The notes: a model not told the origin generated them from the letters alone. Positions 34,036 to 45,225 are shown, counted from the stretch's first letter. The stretch is 64,000 nt of DNA from Nemopilema nomurai (GCA_003864495.1 ML133442.1:2369747-2433746); one strand, 5' to 3'. Translations and numbers: made by a program.

Positions 34036-34728
34036 ATGCTGTACCAACAGTCTTGTCATCATCTTCAGCCTTAGCCCGAGTTGGGCCGTTGACTCCCATT
34101 GGCCGCCGCCTCCGCGCACAACCTCCTCCAGCTTCTCCGATCTTTTGTCTTCTGTCTTGCTTTTGCCAGTTTGCACCCGAGTCACTCGCCGATGTCTTGT
34201 ATCCAAGTGCGTCTCGGTCGACCTCTTCCTCGTTCTCCAGGTGCGCGACCTTGGATCACCGTCAGCGCGACCTTGGATCACCGTCAGCGCGAGGTTTTGT
34301 TGTTCTGGGTGTCTGTGGATGTGTCCGTAGAACTTGAGTTTTCTCAATTTTGCGCATTCAAGAAAAGGTGTTTGACGCCCCACATGTCCCTCAATTTCTT
34401 CCAGCACTGATACGTTGGTTCTGTGGTCGGTGTACTTGATTCGTAGGAGACGTCTATAGCATCGCATTTCAAAAGCGTTTATCTGTCGTTCAACTTTGGG
34501 AGAGAAGATCCAGGATTCGCTTCCATAAAGAAGCGTGGACAGCACCATCGCTCGTAGGAACTTTATTTTGCTTTGAGTCGTGATGGTTCGATCCTTCCAG
34601 ATGTTCGTTAGCTTGGTCAGAGACTGTGTTGCAATTGCGATTCTGGTTTTGATTTCCCTGTCGATTTTGTTCCCCGCTGTCAGTATTCCACCAAGATATC
34701 GAAATTCCTTCACTTCGTCGTCTTGTAG
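34036..34728 (-). mobile_element. LINE 3' fragment inserted in the hAT
   Basis: The minus strand encodes the RT thumb/C-terminal part of a non-LTR element. It begins VKEFRYLGGILTAGNKIDREI, then RAMVLSTLLYGSESW and FEMRCYRRLLRIKYTDHRTN. This is the common FKYLGxxIxxD...YGCEAW...RRMLRIxWxD pattern, followed by an arginine-rich tail. The frame (226 codons, 34713-34033) is open. It interrupts the hAT transposase between FKINVFY and the C-terminal region, so it inserted after the hAT was formed. 5' truncation is typical of LINE insertion. No clear target duplication or poly-A was seen. Confidence 0.8.
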
Positions 34729-34734
34729 AAAACG

Positions 34735-35760
34735 TTTATCTTAAAACTTTGCTCAGGATCCATCAGTCTTCCGTCTACAACAAGTTCATCTGATTCATAT
34801 CTTGCCTTCCGACCCCTCTTTTGTTGAAACTCTAGCGATCCATCCCAAGATTTTGCAAGTGCTGTGGCAGTCAGCATTATAGACTGCCATGATTCTCGAA
34901 GATATTGGAGCTCCGAAAGTGCAATATTAAGGTTTCTAGAGGAAACTGTCAAGTCAATCCTAGGGAACTGAAGCTCCTTTGATACTGCATTGACTGATCT
35001 TAGTATTCTCTCCCAGAATACACGGAAAATGATAAATTCCAGTGTGTCAATTTTTTTCTTCAGACTCCTTGCGTTGTCACGCTATTTCTTGTTGTTTGAT
35101 GTTAAGATGAGTCGCGTCAGAAGCCTCATTATCTGGGGATACATGTCACGCACAGCTCGCACTGCATCAATGCGAGAGCTCCAACGTGTCGTACATAACT
35201 TTTTTAGTGTCAGTGATCCTTTCCCAACTTCGATTCCAAGATCTCTCCATCTATTCAAGGAAGAGCCAAAAAAACTGAAGATATCTCGAAGGGTAGCAAA
35301 CAAGTTTTCACTCATAACGTGTGATGTCGCCGCATCGTTTACTATCAGGTTTAGATTATGGCAACCACAATGCACAAAAGGAACGGGAGAATTAACTATA
35401 TCTTTTATCAATTTCTGTACACCACAATGAATTCCACTCATCACACTCGCACCATCATAGCCCTGATCTCTTATTTTCGAGAAATCTATGCCAAGATTTT
35501 CCAAAAATACTTTAGCTGTATTTGCTATTCCATCAGCATTGGCGTTATTTATTTTCACAATACCCATAAAGCTTTCTACAATTGTGCATTCACCTTCTGT
35601 TACCTTTGCCCCCTAATAACAACGCTTAATTGTTCGACTCTGGTAATATCACTGGTGGAATCCAACATTATACTCAAGAATGGTGCGGAATTAATATTTT
35701 CTACCAAAGTAGAGGATACAGTATTTGCAAGCAAGTGAATCAGCTCATTTTGCATTTCGG
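34735..35760 (-). pseudogene. hAT transposase central (catalytic) region
   Basis: Open parts 35567-35082 and 34952-34735 on the minus strand. Recognisable blocks in order are INSAPFLSIMLDSTSD (upstream, in another frame), RDQGYDGASVMSG, FVHCGCHNLNLIVNDA, LCTTRWSSRIDAV and then SFKINVFY. The DQGYDGAxxMSG, CxxHxLNLxxxD and TRW blocks are standard for ZMYM1-like hAT transposases. A 1-nt shift near 35600 and another between the two frames break the gene, and there is no zinc-finger N-terminus. Confidence 0.85.
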
Positions 35761-36007
35761 TGTATTAGAAAGTCATTTCGGTGATTATGTGTCAGAAATA
35801 AAGTATTAAGACAACTTATAGCGTATAAACAAAACGGAGCAAATGAATCCTGTTTAGTAAGAACTTTTGGGATGGCTTTAGGAAACCATGTCAACATGGT
35901 CAAAAAGCACATAATACGAAAAATTTGATGGGGGCCCTTTGGGGCCCTGTTTGGTCGGGGGCCATTAGTTCTCGAACTAAGGTCGCCTAAACTGCGTTAC
36001 GCCACTG

Positions 36008-36015
36008 CTGTCAAT
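36008..36015. repeat. hAT target-site duplication, right
   Basis: CTGTCAAT, second half of the 8-bp duplication made by hAT insertion. Confidence 0.95.
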
Positions 36016-36231
36016 CGATAAATATTTTGATTTTCCCTCCAGCTGGAAAGAGGGAGAAGACAAAATATATATGAAAGAATAACAAGTATTACAATGCAGG
36101 ATTTGCTTGTAACCGAATAGTTGTTTTTAGGAAAGACCGAAATGGAAGACCAGTACACATTGACACAAATTGGCATCAAAGGTTGTTCATTAAATTGAAC
36201 AGCGTATCAGCTGCTCTTTAAATGTATATGC

Positions 36232-36317
36232 TGTGTGAAAGATGACGCCATAATGAAACAATACGAGCCAACCCCTATTCAATACGAGACTACAAACATG
36301 AAATATGATACGTAACA
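36232..36317 (-). repeat. 3' LTR of copia (C2)
   Basis: 86 bp, matching 8519-8602, followed on the plus strand by the reverse of the same polypurine tract. Confidence 0.78.
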
Positions 36318-36332
36318 GACTCCTCCTTCTTT
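36318..36332 (-). promoter_or_regulatory. Polypurine tract of copia (C2)
   Basis: Minus-strand AAAGAAGGAGGAGTC next to the 3' LTR, as in C1. Confidence 0.72.
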
Positions 36333-36499
36333 AACTAAGTGCTAAAAACAGAACAAAACAAACATGAGTATAGGTTGTGAGTGAACAGAACAGTAAGCAA
36401 TTATTGCAACTATTATAGTGAACCAAAGGTTTTAGGACATAAAGTCTTAAAAATGACTAATCAAAAAAAGTCGCTGAAGTGTCCATTTTTGATAACGTC

Positions 36500-36665
36500 C
36501 ACCAAAGTTTTTACTGATGACCCGTGCTTTGTAAGACTATCAGCTAATTGTTTATCTACAGTTATCCAGTTAATGGAATTTACCTCTCTTCTATTTATTT
36601 TTTGCTTGACTGATGCTATATCAATACGTAGACGCCTTTCAGCAACAAGCTTTGTTGATAATAGA
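36500..36665 (-). pseudogene. Copia RNase H C-terminal remnant (C2)
   Basis: The minus strand again reads KLVAERRLRIDIASVKQK and NSINWITVDKQLADSLT. Unlike C1, C2 continues SLTKHGSSVKTLVDV, closer to the normal end of the family. Confidence 0.7.
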
Positions 36666-36949
36666 TTTCCATAAAGTAACTTGTGTAATGTTTTGTTCAG
36701 CGAAAGGACGCTAGGACCCAGGCCTTATATATTGTTATGTTGGTACGTTCGAAGCACGCCGTTTTTGGAGTTGTCTACAATCTGCCTATTAGGCCACCGC
36801 AAACATAAATATAACAAATTGGAAGGCATTTGAGACTTCTTTGATAATAGATGCAAGGTAGAGAGCAATGTCTAAACAATCCACATGTTGAGACCTATCT
36901 ACTGAACGATTGATTTCTTCTCCTTGCAAAAAGGCAGCTTTTATGTCTA

Positions 36950-37190
36950 TTGCTTTGGCTTTCTAAACGATTGTTGATGTTATGGCTAAGAATATGTGAA
37001 GTGATCTTTTGCTGGCAGTTAGTAAATCTTACCTAAACTCTGAATTCTGTTCCAATCCTCTTGCAACTAACCTAGCTTTAATAGATTTTTGCCCATCAAT
37101 CACCTTTTCTGTGAATACCCAGCGTGTGCTCATTGTTGTCTGTCCTGCATCTTCAACTTCATCAAAGACTTTGAATTTACACAAATTTTG
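36950..37190 (-). pseudogene. Copia RT N-terminal fragment (C2)
   Basis: Same STRWV, KARLVARG and KAAFLQGE motifs as 9215-9491, here with a Y-to-S type run of substitutions. A separate frame at 37130-37327 carries the pre-RT linker (NWAYLNKQDFGEEQPKGVYF, DKDVEEWESLE), which is open here but has a stop in C1. Confidence 0.75.
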
Positions 37191-37380
37191 CATTTAATAT
37201 GTTTAGCTTCCTCCACTTTATCTGACACAGAATTGTTATTTACAACTTCCAGTGACTCCCACTCTTCGACATCTTTATCAAAATAAACCCCTTTTGGCTG
37301 CTCTTCCCCAAAATCCTGTTTGTTCAAGTATGCCCAGTTCGTTCCAGATGCTTTTCCACTTCTGCTTATTACTGTGCTTT

Positions 37381-37826
37381 TGTAGTGACTCTATTTAGGC
37401 CTGTTTACATCAATTTTTCCTTCTCATTCATTCCATCATTTTCCCACATTCTCACATCGCAGCACAGGCATCCTCTACGTCACTCTCATATCACGTATTC
37501 GCTAATCCCTATTGTTTACTTAATCTTTGCCACGCTATTCAATTTACTCATCACCTTCACTCGCCCTTCCTATCCTTTGTTTTCCTTACATCATTCGTGC
37601 TAATTTTAGATATTCATTTCTGTATATAAGCATGTTAATTTTTATGTAAGTTCAGTTCAGTTCAGAGTTCAGTTACAATCAAGCAACACACTGTCTCTCT
37701 CTCTGGCTCCGTGTTCTCTGCACGTAAAATAAGACTCGCTGGGTTTGGAAATGACACGATAGTCGATGGATGGTTTTATTAGTGAACGAATCGCATCTAA
37801 CAAGGCTCAATACTCGTTACACTAAA
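37381..37826. mobile_element. Solo-LTR-like insertion, C2 only
   Basis: C1 reads ACTGTGCTTTCATGCC without interruption at 9671-9690. C2 has about 446 extra bases between two copies of CTTT. The insert begins TGTAGTGACTC and ends CTCGTTACA plus CTAAA, giving matching TGTA/TACA termini. It contains a TATA-like TGTATATAAG at 37621 followed by a pyrimidine-rich stretch, as expected for the U3-R part of an LTR. It has no internal genes. The duplication is only 4 bp and the right terminus is five bases beyond TACA, so the class is provisional. Confidence 0.6.
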
Positions 37827-38345
37827 CTTTCATGCCATACAACAATGGGTGGATGAGGAAAACTAATTCGGCTACGATCGCAATATCGTATCTGAGTCCA
37901 ACGAAATTGGATGAGCGTCCTCTTAGTTTGTTAAAAAGTTCAAGATAAGTAAATTTGGTATTGTTAAACGTTATTGAAGTAACATGTTGGCCTGAGATAT
38001 CTTTCGGTATATACGCTCCTCCTGAGCGCGTCCGCATTCCCCGTGTCACCTTCCGAAAGTGGTTTGCGAAGCTTGCTATGTAGATTACGGGAGATTAAAG
38101 AGGTGCTGGGTCCGGGTTCTATTCATGTTTATAAAACCTGTAAATATTGTAGGTCTTGATGTTATGTTTTCCTTTGTAGATTGCATGTACATAGAAAGTC
38201 GGCGCCCGGACATGCCATACTTCATTTGCTCGATCCGGGATATTAGAAAGGTGAGTTGCCATAGCAATAACTTATGTAACTGCACAAAAACCTGATCCCT
38301 CTTAAGTTGTTGTTGCTGTTTAAAGATGAGGATTCTCTTTATGCT
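37827..38345. other. Foreign segment in place of the copia integrase core (C2)
   Basis: Counterpart of 9683-10190. A minus-strand frame of 75 codons (37822-38049, MTRGMRTRSGGAYIPK...) is open but unrecognised. The plus strand contains the BAH exon. Confidence 0.6.
38180..38250 (+). pseudogene. Isolated RERE/atrophin-type BAH-domain exon (C2)
   Basis: 71 bp, flanked by TTTTCCTTTGTAG and GTGAGT. It encodes (D)CMYIESRRPDMPYFICSI and then RDIRK. It is closer to the RERE/atrophin consensus than the C1 copy (SRRP instead of SQRP). Three nucleotide differences from C1, two of them changing residues, with the frame and both splice sites intact in each. Confidence 0.7.
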
Positions 38346-38960
38346 CATTCCGAAGTCTTGCGTTTCTTCTTGTAACGCTGACAAATATCGCATTGATCTG
38401 ATACATCATCAACTAGATCCATCATGCTTGCTTAATTAATGCCTGCATCTTTCATTAAAGATTTCAGTCTTTGTGATATGCGGTGAGCAAACTGCTTATG
38501 AAGCTTTTCCACAAGAGCCACAAGAGTTTGATTGGACTTGAAAACAGGATTCAACTGGTAACTCATGCTGATGTAGAGGAACACAGTAATGTCCTGAACT
38601 TATGCAATGTAGATCAACTTCATGTCCAAAAATTGTTGCACTGTCATTTTCCAGATCTAGTTCTACCTTAGCAGCTTTTATTGAATCCTCACTCAAGAGT
38701 AATGAAATGTCACTCTCAACAACATCTGTCACAATTTTACAATTGACAATTGCTAAAGAACATGGAATTGTCCTTTGGACTGTAACTAACACCCACCTCC
38801 AAATCTGAAAGTTCTATTGCTGTTCTGCTGGGCAACCTGTGACACTTTATCATCACTCAGTGAGTCCAAATAGCCATTCTTCAGTAGTAGAACTACCCGC
38901 AACAGTAGAACTACATGCACTATCAAGAACTGCCGAATACATGCACTCTGCCACTAACAC
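38346..38960 (-). pseudogene. Copia protease and integrase zinc-binding region (C2)
   Basis: The protease active-site stretch AVLDSACSSTVAG keeps the aspartate (codon 38922-38924). TDVVESDISLLLS and SGHYCVPL follow. About 30 bp are missing compared with C1 around 38525, in the integrase zinc-binding part, so that region is broken differently here. Confidence 0.78.
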
Positions 38961-39038
38961 TTGCACTTCTTGATTTCCAGTAAACAAAACTGCCTCCTCA
39001 AAAGCTGCTTTTCTCGCTTTAGTTTCATATGAATTTGG

Positions 39039-39908
39039 ACAGTCCTTCCTTAAGTGTCTTATTAACCGACAACTCCTACATCGTAGAGGTTATCCATCTG
39101 GTCCAATGGGGTTAACCCGCTTGGTCCTTAATTCATCATAGCCAGCAGCCGACCTCCCCTTTCCTTTACCTGGAATGCCAGTACTTCGACGATAGGCACT
39201 TTGCTGTATATTCTGAGGATGAAAGCTCCGCTTCCTTCCCCAATTAAAGCCACTTTGTGAGTAACCTTTTGTGAATAAGTCTTCCTGGTTTTGATCTGTT
39301 TCTTGATAACTTTCAGTAACATATGCCGGCTCAACCTTAATAGCACTATGAGATATGGTCACCTTGGCCAGAGATTGTTTTCCAAAAAACCTTAAAGCAC
39401 TGCCCATCTGTTTTAATAAATCTGTTTATAATCCACTCCTGTAAGAACCAACTGACTGGCTTTCTGGTCTAAATCTGCTCCCTCTAGAAGCCTGAATGCA
39501 CGAACTGCTTCAGGAATCTCCATTTGAATTTGTTTGTTCTATTCTAAAGCTTTTCAAAATCCATTACATAAACATCCATCAACATGTCAGCCTTTCGGCC
39601 GAATCGGTCAAAGTCAAAGAATGTTTCATATGCATCAGATAATTCATCCTTCTTAAATATTTGATCCATGTAAGTGATTAGTTTCGTATTGCCATCTGCG
39701 ACTTTCAAATCATCAATCGTCACAACACTAAACACTTTATCTCTTATCCCACTTCCATCATTCTCAGGCAAAGATAATGCAACTGCCAAGCCTTGTTTAT
39801 TCTCTGTAAGATCTGTTAGCTCCTTCCAGGCATTTATCTCTTCAATCCATCTACTGTAAGTTTATTATCAATATCGAACACCGGCGGTGTTTAAAAAGCT
39901 GCCGCCAT
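39039..39908 (-). pseudogene. Copia gag (C2)
   Basis: Start ATG at 39908-39906 (MAAAF/L-type start after the 5' leader), the same Gag blocks as C1, and an intact zinc knuckle CRSCRLIRHLRKDC (CX2CX4HX4C) at 39080-39039. Frame changes remain in the body of the gene. Confidence 0.75.
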
Positions 39909-40049
39909 TTTGAAATTCTCTCACGCTGAATCCAACTCTGATAATTTGCCGATCCGCCGATTTTCTGTACTGTGTAACAGTTCTCATTTAAAAACATACA
40001 CTTTGTTCCATCTATAAACGCTTTGCTAACTTTCATTTTGCACAACTAC

Positions 40050-40061
40050 CCTCTGCTACCA
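40050..40061 (-). promoter_or_regulatory. Primer-binding site, initiator tRNA-Met type (C2)
   Basis: Minus-strand TGGTAGCAGAGG, identical to 11904-11915. Confidence 0.85.
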
Positions 40062-40168
40062 CGAAAAGATGACACCATAATGAAACACATGTTTATCCAT
40101 TTAGGCACTCTTCCAAGCCAACCCCTATTCAATACGAGGCTACTAACATGAAATATGACAGTTTAACA
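40062..40168 (-). repeat. 5' LTR of copia (C2)
   Basis: 107 bp matching 11916-12022 with very few differences. Confidence 0.8.
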
Positions 40169-40769
40169 TTATGCCTAAGTTAAGTTTGGTTCTTTGTTAA
40201 GAAATGATCTTGCAAGTTACTTTTCATTAAGTTTTTCATAAAGTGCTTATACTGGGTAGAATGTCGACTATACAAACTGCATCAACTATTGCCATATTGA
40301 AATATTTTGGGAATTTAATTAGGTGGAAAGATGGGAACTCGACAGGGGAGATTATGTTATTTAGCAAAGAGAGGAAACATCTCAGAGAATGTCCATAAAA
40401 CTGATTGAAGTTAATACCTGAGAATTATCCTTCACCTCTGCTTGCCAAGGTAATCATAGCTATAACGTTGTCCTACGTTGAGAAAGGGAAAACCCAAGGC
40501 TGTAACTACCAACACAAATGTAGGCAACAGTTCTCCCCAAAGAACGTGAGTGTTACCAACAAAATGTTACAAATAAAAAAATTGATTTGGGCGATCAAGG
40601 GCACGGGACAAAAGAAAGACAAGTAGATAAACGAACTAGAACGAAATTTAAAAGCCTGCTTTCGAAAAACACTCGGGAAAGCCCCTAGTACTCACCTAAT
40701 GGCAATTGCAAAACTGGAAGAAAGGCTTCGTTATTTACAAATAGTTTGACAGGGCCAGTAATATCACAC

Positions 40770-42790
40770 TATTCATTGATCCGAAGAATAAAGGGCGATG
40801 ATTAGCACAGTTTCAGGATGCCTAAGTTCTTGTCCTGTTTGTAATTATGGTTCACTGTTCAGTGATAAATACCGACAATTGCCCGTCGTATCTGTACACA
40901 GTAAATAGGCAACTCGACAGGTCTGAAGATGTACATTAACAAGTATATCGGAAAAAAGTATACAGAAAATATTTCACCTTTATAACATCTCACTTATTGA
41001 ACTTAATCAACCTGTTTTTCCGTCTTTAGTTCAGTTGGCGGATGGTGAGGATGGACTCCAAGGGACGGAAATGGATAATTTTGGAAAAATTTTCATCCGG
41101 AGAAAAGCAGTTAGTGGTTTGGCTCACTAGCGCGCTTTGATTTTTTTATATTGTTGTTTTGCTTATTATAAGTATTAGTTTGAGTAGTTTGTTTCCTACC
41201 TGTTTCGCATGACGGTGTTCCATCACCATTCATCGCCTTGAAGTGAGGCGTAGAGGCGATTAGAAACGTCGTTTCAGGTGCCTTAGGTTGTTGTGTTTTT
41301 GTAATCACAATCCCCAGTTCAATGTTTAGTACCAACTATGGCCCCTAGGTCAGTACAGAAGAACATTGAATAGGTATCGTGGACGGTTATGCGATACAAA
41401 GTGGGAGAGTTTTTACCAATAAACCAATAATTTGGAGCAACTACATGTATCATAGTGTTAAGTAGTAGCTTGGGTAGTTTGTTTCCTACCTGTTTCGCAT
41501 GACGGTGTTCCATCACCATTCATCGCCTTGAAGTGGGGCATAGGGGCGATGAGAAACGTCGTTTCAGGTGCCTTAGGTTATTGTGTTATTTGTGATCACA
41601 GTCCCCCGTTCAACGCTCTAGTATGACCTCAGCCCATTGGCTTGATACGCAGCAGCATTGAATAGGCGTATCTCGAACGAGGTCTAGGGATATTCACGGG
41701 GACTAATTTTGACCAATAATTTGGAACGACTACAAATAAAGTAATGGTAATTATAATCAGAATTAATGTAATGATTAAAGTAATTGTAAATGGTAGTTTA
41801 GGTAGTTTCGTTCCTACCTGTTTCGCATGACGGTGCTCTACACCATTCATCACCTTGAAGTGGGGCATAGGGGTGATGAGAAACGTCGTTTCAGGTGCCT
41901 TAGGTTATTGTGTTAATTGTGATCACAGTCCCCCGTTCAACGCTCTAGTATGACCTCAGCCCATTGGCTTGATACGCAGCAGCATTGAATAGGCGTAATC
42001 TCGACGAGGTCTAGGGATATTCACGGGGACTAATTTTGCAGTTTAACCAATAATTTGGAACGACTACAAATAACGTAATGGTAATTATAATCAGAATTAA
42101 AGTAATGATTATATTAATTGTAAATGGTAATTTAGGTAGTTTAGTTCCTACCTGTTTCGCATGACGGTGCTCTACACCATTCATCACTTTGAAGTGGGAC
42201 ATAGGGGTGATGAGAAACGTCGTTTCAGGTGCCTTAGGTTATTGTGTTAATTGTGATCACAGTCCCCCGTTCAACGCTCTAGTATGACCTCAGCCCATTG
42301 GCTTGATACGCAGCAGCATTGAATAGGCGTATCTCGAACGAGGTCTAGGGATATTCACGGGGACTAATTTTGCAGTTTAACCAATAATTTGGAACGACTA
42401 CAAATAACGTAATGGTAATTATAATCAGAATTAAAGTAATGATTAAAGTAATTGTAAATGGTAATTTAGGTAGGTTGTTTCCTACCTGTTTCGCATGACG
42501 GTGTTCCATCACCATTCATCGCCTTGAAGTGGGGCATAGGGGCGATGAGAAACGTCGTTTCAGGTGCCTTAGGTTTTTGTGTTAATTGTGATCACAGTCC
42601 CCCGTTCAACACTCTAGTATGACCTCAGCCCATTGGCTTGATACGCAGCAGCATTGAATAGGCGTATCTCGAACGAGGTCTAGGGATATTCACGGGGACT
42701 AATTTTGCAGTTTAACCAATAATTTGGAACGACAAGTAACGTAATGGTAATTATAATCAGAATTAAAGCAATGATTAAAGTAATTGTAGC
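40770..42790. repeat. ~290/330-bp satellite array (C2)
   Basis: Units with the CCTACCTGTTTCGCATGACG box start near 41188, 41474, 41808, 42137 and 42469. Spacing is about 286 and then 330 bp, so the longer unit type has spread here while the short type dominates in C1. A diverged unit lies at 40770-40960 and another near 42920-43000. Confidence 0.9.
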
Positions 42791-44123
42791 CAAGCAATTT
42801 CTTTCGTTGTTTTTCTTTTTAGGCCCCTTTCATTGATAAAGTTGCAAGTATCTCATGCGTTCAGTTGTCCTCACGTCTTCATTCTTCACTTGGGCTAGGG
42901 TATTTGGACGTTGATAAACGCTTTTAAGGCACCTTAGACTGTTTTTTATCTTGAATCAACTTCCTCTTTCAATGTTCAACGCTTAGATTCACGAATCATG
43001 TCGTTTTTAGACAATTGGTTGTGCAGCAAGTGGTTGTAGTTCAGATAATGTTTTGGAACAATCACAAGTACTCTTATGTATTGTTTGGAGCCAAGAGAGT
43101 CGATGCAAAGAAGTTTGAGGGGCCAGTTGTTTCTGGCTATTATCTAAACCAGGTACTAATAAAATGTTGGTACTTTTAAATATAACATTGCTATATTTAG
43201 CCGTGTCTTTATTTAATTTGTTTGACTTGAGATCACCTTCCTTCAATTTATAAAGAAAGACATCTAACAAGTCAGTTAGGTCAGAGAAAGGGATATTGAA
43301 AGGAAAAGCATTATTTTAAAGACGGAGCATTTGAAGACATTTGGAATGAAGTTTCATACAGTTTTGGGATGAAGGTGAAAGGGTCAACCTTCAGCTGTGG
43401 AAGCCAGTGACATTACAAAGGAGCAATGATTAGTACACACTGGTTGTGAACACAGAAAGGCGAAACGAAACCTTCTACTCCATGACCCCGTAAAAGTCTC
43501 GCAAATTCAACTTATTCTTAGAAAGGTTTTCTTCTTATGATCAACGCTCCAATCATTTTGCACCTCTTTTCTCTTTAGATGTGGGTGGCGCATTTGAAAA
43601 CATGGCCGGTATATTTGAATAAATAACTTGCAACAAAACGGAAATAGAAAGACTGCATTTGTGGCTATGGGTTGGAAGACCCCCTTGGAGAAGAAGACGA
43701 GGAGGCTTTATATCTGTATCAGGCAAGTCCTGTCTTCACACTTTTTTTACGTTGCAGTTTTGACACGGCAAAAAAGACATTCTGCAATCCTAGATGAGAT
43801 GTTAAGTACGAGGAGCAGTATACAAAGAGAACGGAAAAGGGAACGCATGCAGAGTGCAAAGTTTGTAAATATTGCGCTTGCAAAATGGAAATCGAACTTG
43901 TAGAAGTTGAAACTCACAGGATTAGCTAAGAAGAATGTGATTGTACAAGATTGTATGTTAAAGCAATTTTTGAAACAAGAATTTTGGTGCAAAAATTTAT
44001 TTGATGACCTTTCCAAGATATGAATGCCATAAATTTAGATCTTTTATATTTTGAATTCTCAAGTCCCCACAGAACACTTTCAAGTTTCAAACTCCGGTAT
44101 TGTAGTTGATCTGGTATCAATTT
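42791..44123. other. No recognisable gene; end of C2
   Basis: Counterpart of 14750-16094, with frameshifted small frames (for example 43628-43903) and no domain. Confidence 0.4.
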
Positions 44124-44439
44124 TTTTATATTCATTAAAAAGTTACAGGACATAAATACAAGCTACGCTACTTACAAAATTACTTTTCAATACTACTCGG
44201 ACGATACCCCAAGGAGCAAAAGACTATGACTACCCCGGGGCCATAGTCTGTCTCAAATAACATTCGAAGATAAATTTCTGCGATCAATTCGAATTTAAGA
44301 AGGGAGGTCTAGGTATCATCGCAACTACTGCGTAGCATTCAATTGGAGGTAGACTTTAAAAATCCACGACTAAAAATAAAAGAAAGGAAACAAGGAACAT
44401 AGAACATGGGAGGTGGTGGCTGTAGATTTATGACCTATA

Positions 44440-45225
44440 ACGGAGTTTGAAATTTTCTTATCAAATCGACCAGATTTGTGGATAAATTTAACCGTTAGCA
44501 GGAGTATATCTTTATTAACTTCATCTGGAAAATTTTTATCACCATACAAAAAATCTGCATTAAAAAAATATTTTGGTGATCGGTTTATCCATATGGTCGT
44601 ATTAAAGCAGAAACTCCAGCGAGAAGGTCTCTACGTGGTACTGCAAGGGAAGGGCAAAGCAACAAAAAGTGTTCCGTATCCTAAATACCATCGTTCGTAG
44701 GGCACATGGGATTTATGATATCCTTAAAGTTATTTTTAAGTTTGTGAAAGTTCAATTTACTGAGACTAACCCTGAGTTGAGTGGGATATGATAAGCCTAT
44801 TGGGTCATGAATGCCAAATAAACAGACTACTCCGCAGCAGAATACTGAACAGCCTCGAATTGAACTCGCATACCTTTATTGGAATATGGTAAATAACATT
44901 CCCATAGTCGAGATGTGGCCGCACATAGAGCTTACATATAGATATAGATATTTCAGCAAGCCAATACTCTTTCCAGTTTTCGAGATAGCGGATTTTCATA
45001 TGGGTAGGGAAAGACAATTTTGAATTTAGTATAATTCCTAAATGTTTATGTTTATCTACTTTCATTACCTGAACTTTATCAAAGAGAGTTTCTGGATGAT
45101 CAAGTTAATTTTTTTCTTGAAAATTTAGTACCCCAGCTTTTTTGCGGATCAGGATTAAATGACATCCTCCAATCATGAGCCCATTGACTTATCAACTCCA
45201 GATCGTGGTTCATGTCACTGGAAGC
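44440..45225 (-). pseudogene. CR1/Jockey-like LINE, RT end and C-terminal tail
   Basis: The minus strand reads in order: NHDLELISQWAHDWRMSFNPDP (45205-45140), FSRKK, then HKHLGIILNSKLSFPTHMK, YVRPHLDYGNVIYHIP (about 44880) and, after a deletion and frame changes, a CPTNDG...DTEHFL cysteine/histidine element and LLYGDKNFPDEVNKDI...FIHKSGRFD near 44560-44455. These are the thumb and C-terminal parts of a common invertebrate LINE. Stops and deletions make it inactive. The region 44124-44440 downstream is probably its 3' untranslated part. Confidence 0.75.

Larger units (their letters stand above)
33308..36007 (-). mobile_element. hAT transposon, ZMYM1-like, decayed
   Basis: Terminal inverted repeats CAGTGGCGTAAC / GTTACGCCACTG lie at 33308 and 36007, flanked by perfect 8-bp duplications CTGTCAAT (33300-33307 and 36008-36015). 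C1 has the single, unoccupied CTGTCAAT at 8292-8299, so the insertion happened in one copy only. The 2700 bp hold two parts of a minus-strand transposase separated by a LINE fragment. Multiple GGGGCCC motifs lie near both ends. The N-terminal zinc-finger region is missing, and frameshifts and the LINE insertion make it non-autonomous. Confidence 0.96.
36232..40168 (-). mobile_element. Defective Ty1/copia retrotransposon (C2) with nested LTR
   Basis: Same element as 8519-12022. 3' LTR 36232-36317, polypurine tract 36318-36332, RNase H tail about 36500-36665, RT start about 36950-37190, foreign segment with the BAH exon 37827-38345, protease/integrase zinc region about 38346-38960, gag 39039-39908, primer-binding site 40050-40061, 5' LTR 40062-40168. 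It is longer than the C1 copy mainly because of the 450-bp insertion at 37381. It keeps the protease aspartate and the complete zinc knuckle that C1 has lost. Confidence 0.88.
27366..44123. repeat. Large duplicated segment, copy C2
   Basis: Second copy of 1-16094. C2-only material includes about 105 bp at 28163-28267, 275 bp at 30846-31120 (replacing 2.8 kb of C1), 432 bp at 31486-31917, the hAT at 33308-36007 and the LTR-like insertion at 37381-37826. It has fewer minisatellite units but longer satellite units than C1. 27366-29077 and 29740-30605 contain no recognisable gene. Confidence 0.9.

Noticed and set aside
34004..34410. Overlapping plus-strand frames of 103-108 codons
   Set aside because: They are antisense shadows of the LINE RT tail, which has clear RT motifs on the minus strand.
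35358..35738. 126-codon plus-strand frame
   Set aside because: It is antisense to the hAT transposase, whose motifs are unambiguous.
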